Positions 10,049-19,084 are shown, numbered from the stretch's first letter. The stretch: DNA of 64,000 bases from Rhizobium nepotum 39/7 (GCF_000949865.1 NZ_JWJH01000014.1:41077-105076); one strand, 5' to 3'. A program made the numbers and translations. Notes: generated from the sequence alone by a model not told the origin.

Positions 10049-10347
10049 CTAGTCTTTTGAGAAAAGAATGGATTCGTAATCCTGTGCACCGTTCAAGATG
10101 TGCAAAATTTCCACGCGCGTCTCGGCAATGCGATAAAAACGAGATAGTTTTCGTAAGGGCGGCGGCGAATGCCGGTTTTCTCGTAACGGGGCACAAGTGG
10201 GAACGCCCGAGGCATTTCCGCAAGCCTTAAACGTCGGTCAAGCAATTCGCCGACGAATGTTTCGGCCCGCCGGGGATTACCGGATGCAATAAAATCGCCG
10301 ATACGTTCGAGGTCTGTCTTGGCCTCGTCGGTCAAAACGACAATCAC
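10049..10347 (-). pseudogene. parE: RelE/ParE-family toxin, frameshifted near the C-terminus
   Basis: The N-terminal 70 residues read as a ParE toxin (MIVVLTDEAKTDLERIGDFI, later RRRPYENYLVF). As written, the frame then ends at 10093 with an unrelated 14-residue tail. Adding one base to the A5 run at 10135-10139 (T5 on the coding strand) restores the family ending: YRIAETRVEILHILNGAQDY and a stop at 10049-10051, giving 99 residues, the usual length. The GTG start overlaps the parD stop by 4 bases. Either this strain carries an inactivated toxin or the base is a homopolymer sequencing error. Confidence 0.8.
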
Positions 10348-10607
10348 AAGCCGCGTTCTTCCGCCATCTTCCGGTATTTGGCACCCAGTTCCGATGCGAC
10401 ATCTTCGACCGGTGTGACGCGGCCCGCATCTGCATCGGCAATGCCCCGTGCAATGGCTGCATCGAGAGCCGCCAGTTTCTTTTCACGCTCTTCCACCAAC
10501 CGAACGCCCTCCCGCAGCACTTCGCTCCGTGAGTTATACCGCCCCGACTTCACAAGATCGGAGACATAGGTTTCAAGGTGATGACCGAGATTAGCGCTGC
10601 TTGCCAT
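10344..10607 (-). CDS. parD: ParD-family antitoxin (CopG-like)
   Basis: An 87-residue antitoxin: a short ribbon-helix-helix N-terminus (MASSANLGHHLETYVSDLVKSG.. with the RSEVLREGVRLVEERE helix) for DNA binding and autoregulation, and a C-terminal segment that wraps the toxin. The ATG at 10605-10607 is preceded by AGAGG; a longer TTG-started frame is unlikely. It overlaps the downstream parE by 4 bases, the standard co-translated toxin-antitoxin arrangement. The gene itself looks intact. Confidence 0.88.
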   Translation of the reverse strand: MASSANLGHHLETYVSDLVKSGRYNSRSEVLREGVRLVEEREKKLAALDAAIARGIADADAGRVTPVEDVASELGAKYRKMAEERGL

Positions 10608-10728
10608 GCCGATATCCTCTTCGCTCCCCTTATACCATCTGGTGATAATAGTTAGCAATGATGGGACACGACGACGTGAGCAACGGACACCACCGATCGA
10701 GCCGTTTTGCCAATAGCTGGAGAGTTAC

Positions 10729-11085
10729 TCAGAACGACCGAACATCGAGCTTCCGGTCCTTGTGGGCAGGGTGCGTGCTGAACACGAAAATGCGGTCCAG
10801 TTCCTTTTGCGTCAGCATGCGCAGGAAGCGGACATGGATGGTGTTGTTGACATTGACGCGCAACAGCACACAGCCGATCTTGGTGACGCGGGCGTCGGGG
10901 ATATCCAGATAAAACTGGTCGGGCAGGTTGTATTTCGTCAGTAGCGCCAGCACCGCTTCGGTCTGCGAGATGCGGGTGACGTCGCAACGGCGGGCGGCCA
11001 TGTGCATGACGGCCTTCTCGGTATATTCGATGCGCGCCGCATTCATGGTATCTTCCATGCGAAACCGGCCTTCGCGGTCGTACAT
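10729..11085 (-). CDS. Small PilZ-like hypothetical protein
   Basis: A 118-residue protein. The pattern MAARRCDVTRIS..., then LPDQFYLDIPD.., then TKIGCVLLRVN.., and finally IHVRFLRML resembles the beta-barrel of divergent rhizobial PilZ domains, but the RxxxR and D/NxSxxG cyclic-di-GMP contact motifs are not clear. Binding of cyclic-di-GMP should therefore not be assumed. The ATG at 11083-11085 is the first ATG; the longer frame begins with TTG. It lies between a terminator and parDE and seems to be a single gene. Family call is weak, reality of the gene is likely. Confidence 0.6.
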   Translation of the reverse strand: MYDREGRFRMEDTMNAARIEYTEKAVMHMAARRCDVTRISQTEAVLALLTKYNLPDQFYLDIPDARVTKIGCVLLRVNVNNTIHVRFLRMLTQKELDRIFVFSTHPAHKDRKLDVRSF

Positions 11086-11271
11086 GAAGGATTCTTCCCT
11101 TGTCAGGTAACTGTTCTTGATAACACCCGCACCGCTCTGCACGCCCGGACTCCCATGCTCTAACAACGCATCCAAGATTAGGTCATAGTCTTTAACAATT
11201 TATATCAGCGTCACCTTAAACAGACCGGAAGCGGCACATTGCCAGCGTTTTTCCACAGCGGCAAAAGATCA

Positions 11272-11313
11272 TGAAAAGGCCCCGGAACGTCTTCCGTTCC
11301 GGGGCCGGCTTTT
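11272..11313 (-). terminator. Terminator after aglK
   Basis: A 12-bp perfect stem (arms GGCCCCGGAACG at 11278-11289 and CGTTCCGGGGCC at 11295-11306) with a 5-base loop lies 17 bases beyond the aglK stop. T-runs follow on both strands (TTTTC on the minus side, CTTTTCT on the plus side), so it could stop transcription in either direction. It closes the agl operon. Confidence 0.88.
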
Positions 11314-11329
11314 CTGGCGCGCTGGACGA

Positions 11330-12418
11330 TTACAGGCGGTAGGTCTTGCCTTCGTCGTTGAAGAGATGAAGCTTTTTCTGCGGTGCCGCAAAGCGCAGGA
11401 TTTCGCCCTTGCCGACGGAAACGATGCCCGGCACCTTGACGATGATCGGCTCCTGCCCCTTGGGCGCCTCGAGATAAAGCAGGGTCACTTCACCGAGAGC
11501 CTCGACGATCGAGACTTTGCCCTCGAAGAGATAATCATCACCGGTGACGATGCTTAGATCTTCCGGCCTGACACCGAAGCTCGCAGCCTTGCCCTGTTCC
11601 GAGGCGGGCGTTGGAACATTGACGGCGAGCGTCTTGCCGCCGGCAAGTTCGATCGAGGTCCACTCTCCGCTCCCGACGATTTTTGCCGCGAGGATGTTCA
11701 TCGCGGGCGAGCCGATGAACCGCGCCACGAAGAGGTTGGCGGGGTTTTCGTAAAGCTCGAGCGGCGGGCCGACCTGTTCCACGCGGCCCGCATTCAAAAC
11801 GACGATACGGTCCGCGAGCGTCATCGCCTCCACCTGATCGTGGGTGACGTAGATCATCGTCGTATCGGCCATCTGTTCGTTGAGCTTGGCGATCTCGATG
11901 CGGGTGGCGACACGCAGCGCCGCATCAAGGTTCGACAAAGGCTCATCGAACAGGAAGACCTTGGGATTGCGGCAAATCGCCCGGCCGATGGCGACGCGTT
12001 GCCGCTGGCCGCCGGACAGGGCTTTGGGCAGGCGCTCCAGATATTGCGTCAGTTGCAGGATTTCGGCGGCGGCGCGAACGCGGCGGTCGATCTCCTGGCG
12101 GCTTTCCCTGGCTATCTTCATGCCGAAGGCCATGTTGTCGTAAACCGTCATATGCGGATAAAGCGCATAGGACTGGAACACCATGGCGATGCCGCGGCGC
12201 GAAGGCGGGATTTCATTGACCAGTTGCCCATCGATATACATCTCGCCGCCAGTGATTTCCTCCAGACCGGCGATCATCCGCAGAAGCGTCGATTTTCCGC
12301 AGCCCGAGGGGCCGACGAAAACGATGAATTCGCCCTGTTCTATCTCCAGATCAATGCCGTGCAGAACCTTTACCTGCCCGTATGATTTGCGGATATCCTT
12401 GAGAACGAGACTTGTCAT
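11330..12418 (-). CDS. aglK: Alpha-glucoside ABC transporter, ATP-binding protein
   Basis: The 362-residue ATPase that powers alpha-glucoside uptake on the inner face of the membrane. Walker A GPSGCGKST is at 36-44, the LSGGQRQR signature near 134-141 and Walker B VFLFDEP soon after. The C-terminal third is the MalK-type TOBE/OB regulatory domain, as in UgpC/MsmK proteins. It is the last gene of aglE-aglF-aglG-aglA-aglK and follows aglA by 21 bp. Naming follows the Sinorhizobium agl operon. Confidence 0.93.
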   Translation of the reverse strand: MTSLVLKDIRKSYGQVKVLHGIDLEIEQGEFIVFVGPSGCGKSTLLRMIAGLEEITGGEMYIDGQLVNEIPPSRRGIAMVFQSYALYPHMTVYDNMAFGMKIARESRQEIDRRVRAAAEILQLTQYLERLPKALSGGQRQRVAIGRAICRNPKVFLFDEPLSNLDAALRVATRIEIAKLNEQMADTTMIYVTHDQVEAMTLADRIVVLNAGRVEQVGPPLELYENPANLFVARFIGSPAMNILAAKIVGSGEWTSIELAGGKTLAVNVPTPASEQGKAASFGVRPEDLSIVTGDDYLFEGKVSIVEALGEVTLLYLEAPKGQEPIIVKVPGIVSVGKGEILRFAAPQKKLHLFNDEGKTYRL

Positions 12419-12439
12419 GTGGCGTTCCTCCCAATTTTT

Positions 12440-14125
12440 TCAGGCGTAACGGGCGAAGAAAGCGCCCCATGCCGGAAGTTCTACGGTTTTACCCTCAAGG
12501 TCGCTTGCGAAGCCATGGCCATCGAGAACCTCCCAGTTCCCATCCGGCAATGTCGCCTTTGCGGGCGTCTCGGACAGATTGAAAAGGCAAAGAACGGTTT
12601 CGTTGCCGAGCGTGCGGGTGTAGCTCAGCACGTCACCCTCCACCGGCTGGAATTCGATGCCGCCCTTGGCGAAAGCCGGGTGCTTTTTGCGGAAGGAGAG
12701 GAACCGGCGGTAATGCTCCAGCACCGAAGCCTCATTGCCCTGTTGGGCGCTGACGGCGCGCTGCTTGTGTTCAGTAGGAATAGGTAGCCAGGTCTTGTCG
12801 GCGGTCGAGAAACCGGCCTGAGCGTGGCCCGCATCCCACACCATCGGCGTGCGGCAACCATCACGACCCTTGAATTCCGGCCAGAACTGGATGCCGTAGG
12901 GGTCCTGCAAATCCTCGAAAGCGATATCGGCTTCGGTCAGGCCCAGTTCTTCGCCCTCATAGATGCAGACGGAACCGCGCTGCGTCATCAACAACGCCGA
13001 AAGCACCTTGGCGAAAGCATCCTTGTCTTCGACATGGTCACCCCAGCGGCTGACATGGCGCACGACATCATGGTTGGAGAAGGCCCAGCAGGCCCAGCCT
13101 TCCGGCGCGGCTTTGGCAAAATCCGCCTGCACATCGGCAACGCGCTGAGGGGTGAGAGCGTCCGGCGCCAGGAATTCGAAGGCGTAGCACATCTGCATCT
13201 TGTCATCGCCGGAGGTATATTCACCGACGATTTCAAGACCGCGCTGGCTGTCACCCACTTCACCGACGGCGGCGATGTCAGGGAACTCGTCCAGCACGGC
13301 GCGGAAGCGCTTCAGAAACGCGATGTTTTCCGGGCGGTTCTTGTCGTAGAGATGCTCCTGGAAGTTATACGGGTTGACCGCAGGCGCCGTGGAGGCATTG
13401 CGGCGCTCCGGCGCCAGCGCCGGGTTGTCCCGCAGTTGCAGGTCGTGGAAATAGAAGTTGATCGTGTCGAGGCGGAAGCCATCGACGCCGCGCTTCAACC
13501 AGAAGCGGGTGACATTCAACAGCTCCTCCTGCACTTCCGGATTATGCAGATTGAGATCCGGCTGCGAGGTGAGGAAATTGTGCATGTAATATTGCATGCG
13601 GGTCGGATCCCACTGCCAGCCGGAGCCGCCGAAGATCGACAGCCAGTTGTTGGGCGGCGTGCCATCAGGCTTGCTGTCCGACCAGACATACCAATCCGAT
13701 TTGGGATTTTTGCGGCTGGCACGGCTTTCCACGAACCACGGGTGCTGGTCCGAAGTGTGCGACAGGACGAGATCGATCATCACGCGGACGCCGAGGCGAT
13801 GGGCCTCTGCAATCAGCCCGTCGAAATCGGCAAGCGTGCCGAACATCGGATCGACATCGACATAGTTCGAGACGTCGTAACCGAAATCCTTCATCGGCGA
13901 GGTGAAGAAAGGCGAAATCCAGATCGCATCCGCGCCGAGACCGGCAATATGCGCCAGCCGGTCGGTGATGCCCTTGAGGTCGCCGATACCATCGCCGTTG
14001 GAGTCCTGATAGGAGCGCGGGTAGATCTGATAGATCACGGCGCCGCGCCACCAATCCTTGTTGGGCGTCAAAGCGGAAGTCACCGGAGCGGTCATTGTCT
14101 CATCCTGTCTGGTATGGGCGTTCAT
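12440..14125 (-). CDS. aglA: Alpha-glucosidase, glycoside hydrolase family 13
   Basis: A cytosolic enzyme that splits imported alpha-glucosides such as sucrose, maltose and trehalose. The 561-residue protein shows the GH13 regions in order: IYQIYPRSYQDSNGDGIGDL, DLVLSHTSDQH, GFRLDTINF with the nucleophile Asp220, AVGEVGD with the acid-base Glu, and FSNHDVVRH. The start is set at 14125, which has GGAGG (the end of aglG) 11 bases before it; an ATG at 14095 preceded by AGGATGAG is an alternative. It begins 7 bp after aglG, so translation is probably coupled. Confidence 0.94.
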   Translation of the reverse strand: MNAHTRQDETMTAPVTSALTPNKDWWRGAVIYQIYPRSYQDSNGDGIGDLKGITDRLAHIAGLGADAIWISPFFTSPMKDFGYDVSNYVDVDPMFGTLADFDGLIAEAHRLGVRVMIDLVLSHTSDQHPWFVESRASRKNPKSDWYVWSDSKPDGTPPNNWLSIFGGSGWQWDPTRMQYYMHNFLTSQPDLNLHNPEVQEELLNVTRFWLKRGVDGFRLDTINFYFHDLQLRDNPALAPERRNASTAPAVNPYNFQEHLYDKNRPENIAFLKRFRAVLDEFPDIAAVGEVGDSQRGLEIVGEYTSGDDKMQMCYAFEFLAPDALTPQRVADVQADFAKAAPEGWACWAFSNHDVVRHVSRWGDHVEDKDAFAKVLSALLMTQRGSVCIYEGEELGLTEADIAFEDLQDPYGIQFWPEFKGRDGCRTPMVWDAGHAQAGFSTADKTWLPIPTEHKQRAVSAQQGNEASVLEHYRRFLSFRKKHPAFAKGGIEFQPVEGDVLSYTRTLGNETVLCLFNLSETPAKATLPDGNWEVLDGHGFASDLEGKTVELPAWGAFFARYA

Positions 14126-14132
14126 GGAATAA

Positions 14133-15293
14133 TCAGCCTCCCTTGACGGAGCCTGAGAGCAGGCCGCGCACGAGATAACGTTGAAGGGCGAAGAAGACGC
14201 CAAGCGGCACGACAATGGTGACGAAGGCCGAGGCGGTGAGAATTTCCCAGTTGCCGCCGCGCGAACCGAGCAGCGCGTTCAAGGCGCCGGTCAGCACCAG
14301 CTCGTCCTTCTGCGTGCCGAGGAAGACCATAGCGACGAGCAGGTCGTTCCAGGTCCACAGGAATTGGAAGATGGCAAAGGAGGCGAGCGCCGGGAATGAC
14401 AGCGGCAGGATGATCTTGACGAAGATTTCGAAATCGCTCGCGCCATCCACACGGGCGCTTTCGATGATCTCTTTCGGCAGGCCGGAAATGTAATTGCGCA
14501 GCAGGTAGATGGCGAGCGGCAGACCGAAGGCGGTGTGCGCCAGCCAGATGCCGGCATAGGTCTTGGACGGCACGCCGAAGATATTGCCGATTTCGTTGTA
14601 GAGTTTCAGAAGCGGGATCAGCGACATCTGCAACGGCACGACGATCAGGCCCACCACCATTGCAATCAGAAGATTGCGGCCGGAAAAGTTCATCCATGAC
14701 AGGGCGTAAGCGGCAAAGGCGGCGATGAGGATGGGGATGACCGTTGCGGGCACGGCCACCGTCAAGGAGTTGACGAAGGACTGGCCGATACCTTCCGAGG
14801 TCAGGACCGTGCGATAATTATCGAGCGTGAAGACCGGCGGCGTCGCAACGGATAGATAGACCCGCTTGCCGCGCGCACCTTCGAAGCTGGAGGCCTTGCT
14901 GTATTCATAGGTGCCGTCGGCATTGACGAGAAGCGTCTCGCCGTCGCCGATATCGGCCGCCTCTCCCGCCTTGAAGGCTGTCGGCTCCTGCACGCGGACG
15001 CCGAAGGCAGCAACCTTGCCGCCCTGCCCGCTTTCGAAGACGTTGCCTGATATGACATAGCGGTTTCCGTCCTGCTTCTGCACGGCAGCATCGGCGAGGC
15101 GAACCGCCGCCGTCTGTTCGGAGCTGGAGAAAGCCGTCCACCAGCCCGACACCGTAATCTGGTCCTTGTCACGCAGCGAGCTGACGAGAATGCCGAGCGT
15201 GGGCAGGAGCCATAGAAGCACGACGACCAGCACGCTGGCGTGGACGATGAGGCGCGGCAGGCCGACGCGGCGCAGACGTTTTACGATATCCAT
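14133..15293 (-). CDS. aglG: Alpha-glucoside ABC transporter permease AglG
   Basis: A MalG-type permease of 386 residues, about 100 longer than typical MalG. The first membrane span (VHASVLVVVLLWLLPTLGILVS) is followed by a long hydrophilic, probably periplasmic insert of about 120 residues before the usual transport domain with further spans. The EAA-loop sequence EIIESARVDGASDFEIF, which contacts the ATPase, lies in the C-terminal third. The ATG at 15291-15293 is 1 bp after aglF and preceded by GGAGGG; the upstream extension begins with a non-ATG codon. Confidence 0.93.
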   Translation of the reverse strand: MDIVKRLRRVGLPRLIVHASVLVVVLLWLLPTLGILVSSLRDKDQITVSGWWTAFSSSEQTAAVRLADAAVQKQDGNRYVISGNVFESGQGGKVAAFGVRVQEPTAFKAGEAADIGDGETLLVNADGTYEYSKASSFEGARGKRVYLSVATPPVFTLDNYRTVLTSEGIGQSFVNSLTVAVPATVIPILIAAFAAYALSWMNFSGRNLLIAMVVGLIVVPLQMSLIPLLKLYNEIGNIFGVPSKTYAGIWLAHTAFGLPLAIYLLRNYISGLPKEIIESARVDGASDFEIFVKIILPLSFPALASFAIFQFLWTWNDLLVAMVFLGTQKDELVLTGALNALLGSRGGNWEILTASAFVTIVVPLGVFFALQRYLVRGLLSGSVKGG

Positions 15294-15294
15294 C

Positions 15295-16308
15295 TCAGCG
15301 GCCCTCCATCTCGCGGTTGGCCTGGCGGATATTCCAGACCATGATCGGCGTAACGGCGGCCATGATGATAAGCGCGATAACAGCACTTCGGCCGCTATCG
15401 CCGCCACCGCGGAACATCCAGTCGAACATGAGGTTGGCGAGAACCATGGTGTTCCACTGGCCGTTGGTCATGGTCAGCACGATATCGAAAACCTTGAGAA
15501 CGAGAATGGTGATCGTGGTCCAGACGACGGCGATCGTGCCCCAGATTTGCGGAACCATGATTTTCCAGAAAATCTGCCAGCCATTGGCGCCGTCGATGAC
15601 CGCAGCCTCGATGGTTTCCTCCGGAATGCCGCGCAGCGCCGCAGACAGGATGACCATGGCGAAACCGGTCTGAATCCAGATCAGGATAACCATTAGGAAG
15701 AAGTTGTTCCAGAACGGCATGGAAATCCACACCTCCGGATTGCCGCCGAAAAACTCGACGACGGCGTTTAGAAGACCGATCTGCACCTGCCCTTCGGCGC
15801 GGTATTCGTAGATGAATTTCCAGATGACCGATGCGCCGACGAAGGAGATGGCCATCGGCATGAAGACGATGGATTTGGCGATGTTGCCCCACCAGATGCG
15901 GTCTGTCATGACGGCAATGACGAGGCCGAAGAAGGTGCAGGCGGCCGGCACCACGGCCAGCCAGAGAATATTGTTGAAGATCGATTGCCGGAAACCCGCA
16001 TCGAAGAACGCCCAGCGGTAATTGGCAAGGCCGACGAATTCGGCGCCGGTCCGGTCGTAAAACGACAGGATCAGCGTCGCGATGACCGGATAGACCAAAT
16101 AGACCAAAAGAAGGAGAAGGGCCGGGCCGACGAACAGCCAGGGCCGGACCGCCGCGCGGCGATTGAGGTTGCGGGATGCCTGCAACACGTCTCCCGAGCG
16201 GACGGGAAAGATCACCTGCAACAGTTTGTCGGATAGCCAATAATAGGCGGCGCAGGCAAAAACGCCGGCCACCATGACGCCTATGGCAGAAACGAGTTGT
16301 TGAGCCAT
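15295..16308 (-). CDS. aglF: Alpha-glucoside ABC transporter permease AglF
   Basis: A MalF-type inner-membrane permease of 337 residues. Hydrophobic spans begin near residue 7 and again at 58-80 (WLFVGPALLLLLVYLVYPVIA). The EAA loop EETIEAAVIDGANGWQIF lies near 230-247. It pairs with AglG to form the transport pore for the AglE-bound sugar. The ATG is preceded by AGGGAGGG at good spacing. The gene lies 107 bp after aglE, a gap that holds a stable hairpin. Confidence 0.94.
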   Translation of the reverse strand: MAQQLVSAIGVMVAGVFACAAYYWLSDKLLQVIFPVRSGDVLQASRNLNRRAAVRPWLFVGPALLLLLVYLVYPVIATLILSFYDRTGAEFVGLANYRWAFFDAGFRQSIFNNILWLAVVPAACTFFGLVIAVMTDRIWWGNIAKSIVFMPMAISFVGASVIWKFIYEYRAEGQVQIGLLNAVVEFFGGNPEVWISMPFWNNFFLMVILIWIQTGFAMVILSAALRGIPEETIEAAVIDGANGWQIFWKIMVPQIWGTIAVVWTTITILVLKVFDIVLTMTNGQWNTMVLANLMFDWMFRGGGDSGRSAVIALIIMAAVTPIMVWNIRQANREMEGR

Positions 16309-16376
16309 GTTCCCTCCCTTGATCCTCTCCGCGCCGCGCTGATTTTATGCGGTCGTCGGGTCGTTCCGTTGGCAAA

Positions 16377-16401
16377 GGCCCGACGGTATCACCGCCGGGC
16401 C
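16377..16401 (-). promoter_or_regulatory. Stem-loop in the aglE-aglF gap
   Basis: An 11-bp stem with one G-T pair and a 3-base loop lies 15 bases after the aglE stop (arms 16377-16387 and 16391-16401). It has no strong T-tract. In sugar-transport operons such hairpins often protect the upstream binding-protein message or reduce read-through, giving more binding protein than permease. That role is inferred here. Confidence 0.5.
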
Positions 16402-16415
16402 AAGCTCTGTTGAGG

Positions 16416-17777
16416 TTACTTCAGGCCGTCCCAGGCCTTCTGGATATCGGCGGCGACCTGATCTGCGGCCTTGCCGCCGACGAAATCGATCATGCCGGTC
16501 CAGAATGCACCGGCACCGATCTTGCCCGGCATCAGGTCGGAACCATCAAAGCCGAAGGTCGTTGCGGAGGTGAGGATTTCACCCTGGCGCTTCATCTGCT
16601 CGTTGGCATAGGCATCGACATTCACACCCTTATACGGCGTCAGGAAGCTGGACTGCGCCATCCACACTTCATGGGCGATCGGGGTTTTCAGGAAGTCGAC
16701 GAAAGCCTTGGCGGCAGGTGCTTCCTTGGTGACGGTGACCAGCGTGCCAGCGCCCAGAACCGGCTTGCCGAGTTCAGGCTTCGCGGCATAGGCCGGCATG
16801 TAGAAGAAATCCACATCCGTGCCGACCTTGGTACCATCAGGGAAGAAGGACGGCACGAAAGACGCCTGATGGTGCAGGTAGCACTTCGGCGGAATGTCGA
16901 AGAGGCCCTTGGGGCTGTCGCGAAAGTCGGTGGAGGCCACAGCCGCAACGCCGCCGCTGACGTATTTTTCGTTCTTGGCGAATTTGCCGAACTCGTTGAT
17001 TGCCGCAACCACGGCCGGATCGGTGAACTTCACCTCGTTCGTCGTCCATTTCTGGTAGACGTCAAGCGGCTGCGTGCGCAGCATCAGGTCTTCCACCCAG
17101 TCCGTCGCCGGCCAGCCGGTAGCGCCGCCGGAACCGAGGCCGATGCACCAGGGCGTGCCGCCATCGGCAACGATCTGGTCCGTCAGTTTGAACAGGTCTT
17201 CCATGCTCTCGGGCACTTTATAGCCCGCTTCCTCGAAGTTCTCAGGCACGTACCAGACGAGCGACTTCACGTCGGCCTTGAAGGGAAATGCAAAGTAAGC
17301 CTTGTTGCCGTCCTTGCCCTTGTAGCTGCCGAGATCGACCCAGGACTGGCCGGCGCCGTAATTGTCCTTGACCCAATTGGCGGTCTCATCGCCGAGCGGC
17401 ACCAGAAAACCCTTGGCGGCGAGATCGGCCAGAAGGCCGGGCTGCGGCAGGATTGCGATATTGGGCGGCGAACCGGCCTGCGTGTCGATGACGATCTGCT
17501 GCTCGTAATTTTCCGACGAGGAGTAACGGACATTCACGCCGGACGCATCGGAGAAATAGGCCAGCACCGTCTGGAACAGCGCCTCATCCTCACCGCGCCA
17601 GGGCCCGAAAATCGTCAGCGTCTGACCCTTGAGGTCGGCATGAGCCGCCTTGAAGTCCTCGTAGCTTTTCCAGTTGAACTTGGCGTCCTCACCCGGCGCG
17701 AATTTCAGATCGGCAGCAAAGGCCGCACCCGACAGCAGCACTATCGAGGCCGCCGTCGCCAAAAAGGTCTTCTGCAT
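16416..17777 (-). CDS. aglE: Alpha-glucoside ABC transporter, periplasmic binding protein
   Basis: A 453-residue family 1 extracellular solute-binding protein that captures alpha-glucosides in the periplasm and delivers them to AglFG. A Sec signal peptide is clear: MQKTFLATAASIVLLSGAAFA with cleavage before ADLKF. The mature part has the typical layout of a large sugar-binding protein. It is the first gene of the agl operon, transcribed away from aglR across a 275-bp spacer with two matching operators. Confidence 0.94.
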   Translation of the reverse strand: MQKTFLATAASIVLLSGAAFAADLKFAPGEDAKFNWKSYEDFKAAHADLKGQTLTIFGPWRGEDEALFQTVLAYFSDASGVNVRYSSSENYEQQIVIDTQAGSPPNIAILPQPGLLADLAAKGFLVPLGDETANWVKDNYGAGQSWVDLGSYKGKDGNKAYFAFPFKADVKSLVWYVPENFEEAGYKVPESMEDLFKLTDQIVADGGTPWCIGLGSGGATGWPATDWVEDLMLRTQPLDVYQKWTTNEVKFTDPAVVAAINEFGKFAKNEKYVSGGVAAVASTDFRDSPKGLFDIPPKCYLHHQASFVPSFFPDGTKVGTDVDFFYMPAYAAKPELGKPVLGAGTLVTVTKEAPAAKAFVDFLKTPIAHEVWMAQSSFLTPYKGVNVDAYANEQMKRQGEILTSATTFGFDGSDLMPGKIGAGAFWTGMIDFVGGKAADQVAADIQKAWDGLK

Positions 17778-17825
17778 GTGATTTACCTCCCATCACATAA
17801 ACGGCTCAAAGCACCCCCCATAAAT

Positions 17826-17837
17826 CAAAGCGCTTTG
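17826..17837. promoter_or_regulatory. AglR operator, aglE-proximal
   Basis: The 12-bp perfect palindrome CAAAGCGCTTTG has the centred CG and A/T-rich half sites of LacI-family operators. It lies 49 bp upstream of the aglE start and shares its 10-bp core with a second site near aglR. AglR is the evident candidate ligand. Repression of the agl operon from here is inferred. Confidence 0.75.
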
Positions 17838-17982
17838 GCTGCCTATTCATCTCATTGACATCGAGAGAGAGTCAAGAGGCTCTTTCGCTGGACCTCCTGC
17901 ACCGGCTTGCGAATAGTCATATTTATTTAGAAAGGCGGCTATCGTTTTCGATTGAGAAAATCAGCGCGCACTGGTAAAAATC

Positions 17983-17994
17983 TAAAGCGCTTTG
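17983..17994. promoter_or_regulatory. AglR operator, aglR-proximal
   Basis: TAAAGCGCTTTG, with the same AAAGCGCTTT core (17984-17993) as the first site 157 bp away, lies 58 bp before the aglR start. Two sites in one divergent spacer suggest autoregulation and perhaps looping between the sites. Confidence 0.72.
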
Positions 17995-18052
17995 GGAGCT
18001 GAGGAGAGGCTTTTGCTTTTCCCGATGCGCATGCACGGAGGAAATTAGAGAC

Positions 18053-19078
18053 ATGAACCTGAAACAGTTGTCGCAACTGCTGGGGATTTCGCAGACGACC
18101 ATCAGCAGGGCGCTCAACGGATATCCCGAGGTCAACGCCGAAACGCGCCGTCGTGTCATGGAAGCCGCCGAAAAGACGGGCTATCGCCCGAATGCAGCGG
18201 CACAGCGGCTGGCGACCGGCAAGGTCGGCTCCATCGGCCTTGTCATGCCGATCGGCGAGCACCATCGGTCCGATGTGCATTTCGGCGAATTCCTGAGCGG
18301 TCTCGGCGAAGAAGCGTCCCGCAGCGGATTTCATCTCGTCATCATGCCCACGGAGCCGGAGAAGGAACAGGAAGCCCTGCGCGGGCTGGCGGCCAGCGGC
18401 AGCGTCGATGGTATTTATCTCGCCTATATGAAAAAGAACGACGCCCGTATCGCCATGATGCAGTCGCTCTCGTTGCCCTTCCTCGTCCATGGCCGCTCCT
18501 TTGGCGTGGAAGAGGACTATCCTTATCTCGACGTGGACAATGAGGGCGCCTTTCGCGACGCGACCCTGCTGCTGCTCCAGCTCGGCCACAAGCGGATCGG
18601 GCTTCTGAACGGCCCCGAAGGTTACGACTTCACCTTCCGGCGCTGTCTCGGGGTGCAAAAAGCGCTGGCGGCAAACGGCCTGACATTGCGTGCGGAAAAC
18701 ACAAGACACGGCAGCATGACCGACGAGGAGGGTTATCTCGGCATGGAGGCGCTGCTGTCACAGCCGGAAAGGCCGACCGCCATCGTTTGCGCCAGTACAG
18801 CACTAGCACTCGGCGTCATCCGCTCGCTCAACCAGCGCGGCTTGAAACCAGGCAAGGATATTTCGCTGATCGCCCATGACGACGTGCTGCCGCTGCTGAA
18901 GCCCGACAATTTTTCCGTGCCGCTCACCACCACCCGCTCATCGCTCAGGGCGGCGGGCGTACGCGTGGGGCAACGCCTGATCAACCGGATCAAGTTCAAC
19001 CAGACAGAACCCCAACAGGAACTGTGGAAGGCGGAACTTGTGGTCCGCGCCTCGACAGGGCCCGCACCGAAAGAGTAG
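18053..19078 (+). CDS. aglR: LacI-family transcriptional regulator of the agl operon
   Basis: A 341-residue LacI-type regulator. The N-terminal helix-turn-helix reads LKQLSQLLGISQTTISRALNG (about 3-22) with the hinge helix PNAAAQRLATGK near 48-60. The rest is a periplasmic-binding-protein-like sugar-sensing domain. It is divergent from aglE, and two palindromes between them fit its expected binding site. It probably represses aglEFGAK until an alpha-glucoside or derivative binds. Regulation direction is inferred from family and position. Confidence 0.92.
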   Translation: MNLKQLSQLLGISQTTISRALNGYPEVNAETRRRVMEAAEKTGYRPNAAAQRLATGKVGSIGLVMPIGEHHRSDVHFGEFLSGLGEEASRSGFHLVIMPTEPEKEQEALRGLAASGSVDGIYLAYMKKNDARIAMMQSLSLPFLVHGRSFGVEEDYPYLDVDNEGAFRDATLLLLQLGHKRIGLLNGPEGYDFTFRRCLGVQKALAANGLTLRAENTRHGSMTDEEGYLGMEALLSQPERPTAIVCASTALALGVIRSLNQRGLKPGKDISLIAHDDVLPLLKPDNFSVPLTTTRSSLRAAGVRVGQRLINRIKFNQTEPQQELWKAELVVRASTGPAPKE

Positions 19079-19084
19079 CCGGCT

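Noticed and set aside
12824..14146. 440-residue plus-strand frame
   Set aside because: Antisense to aglA, which has intact GH13 catalytic motifs.
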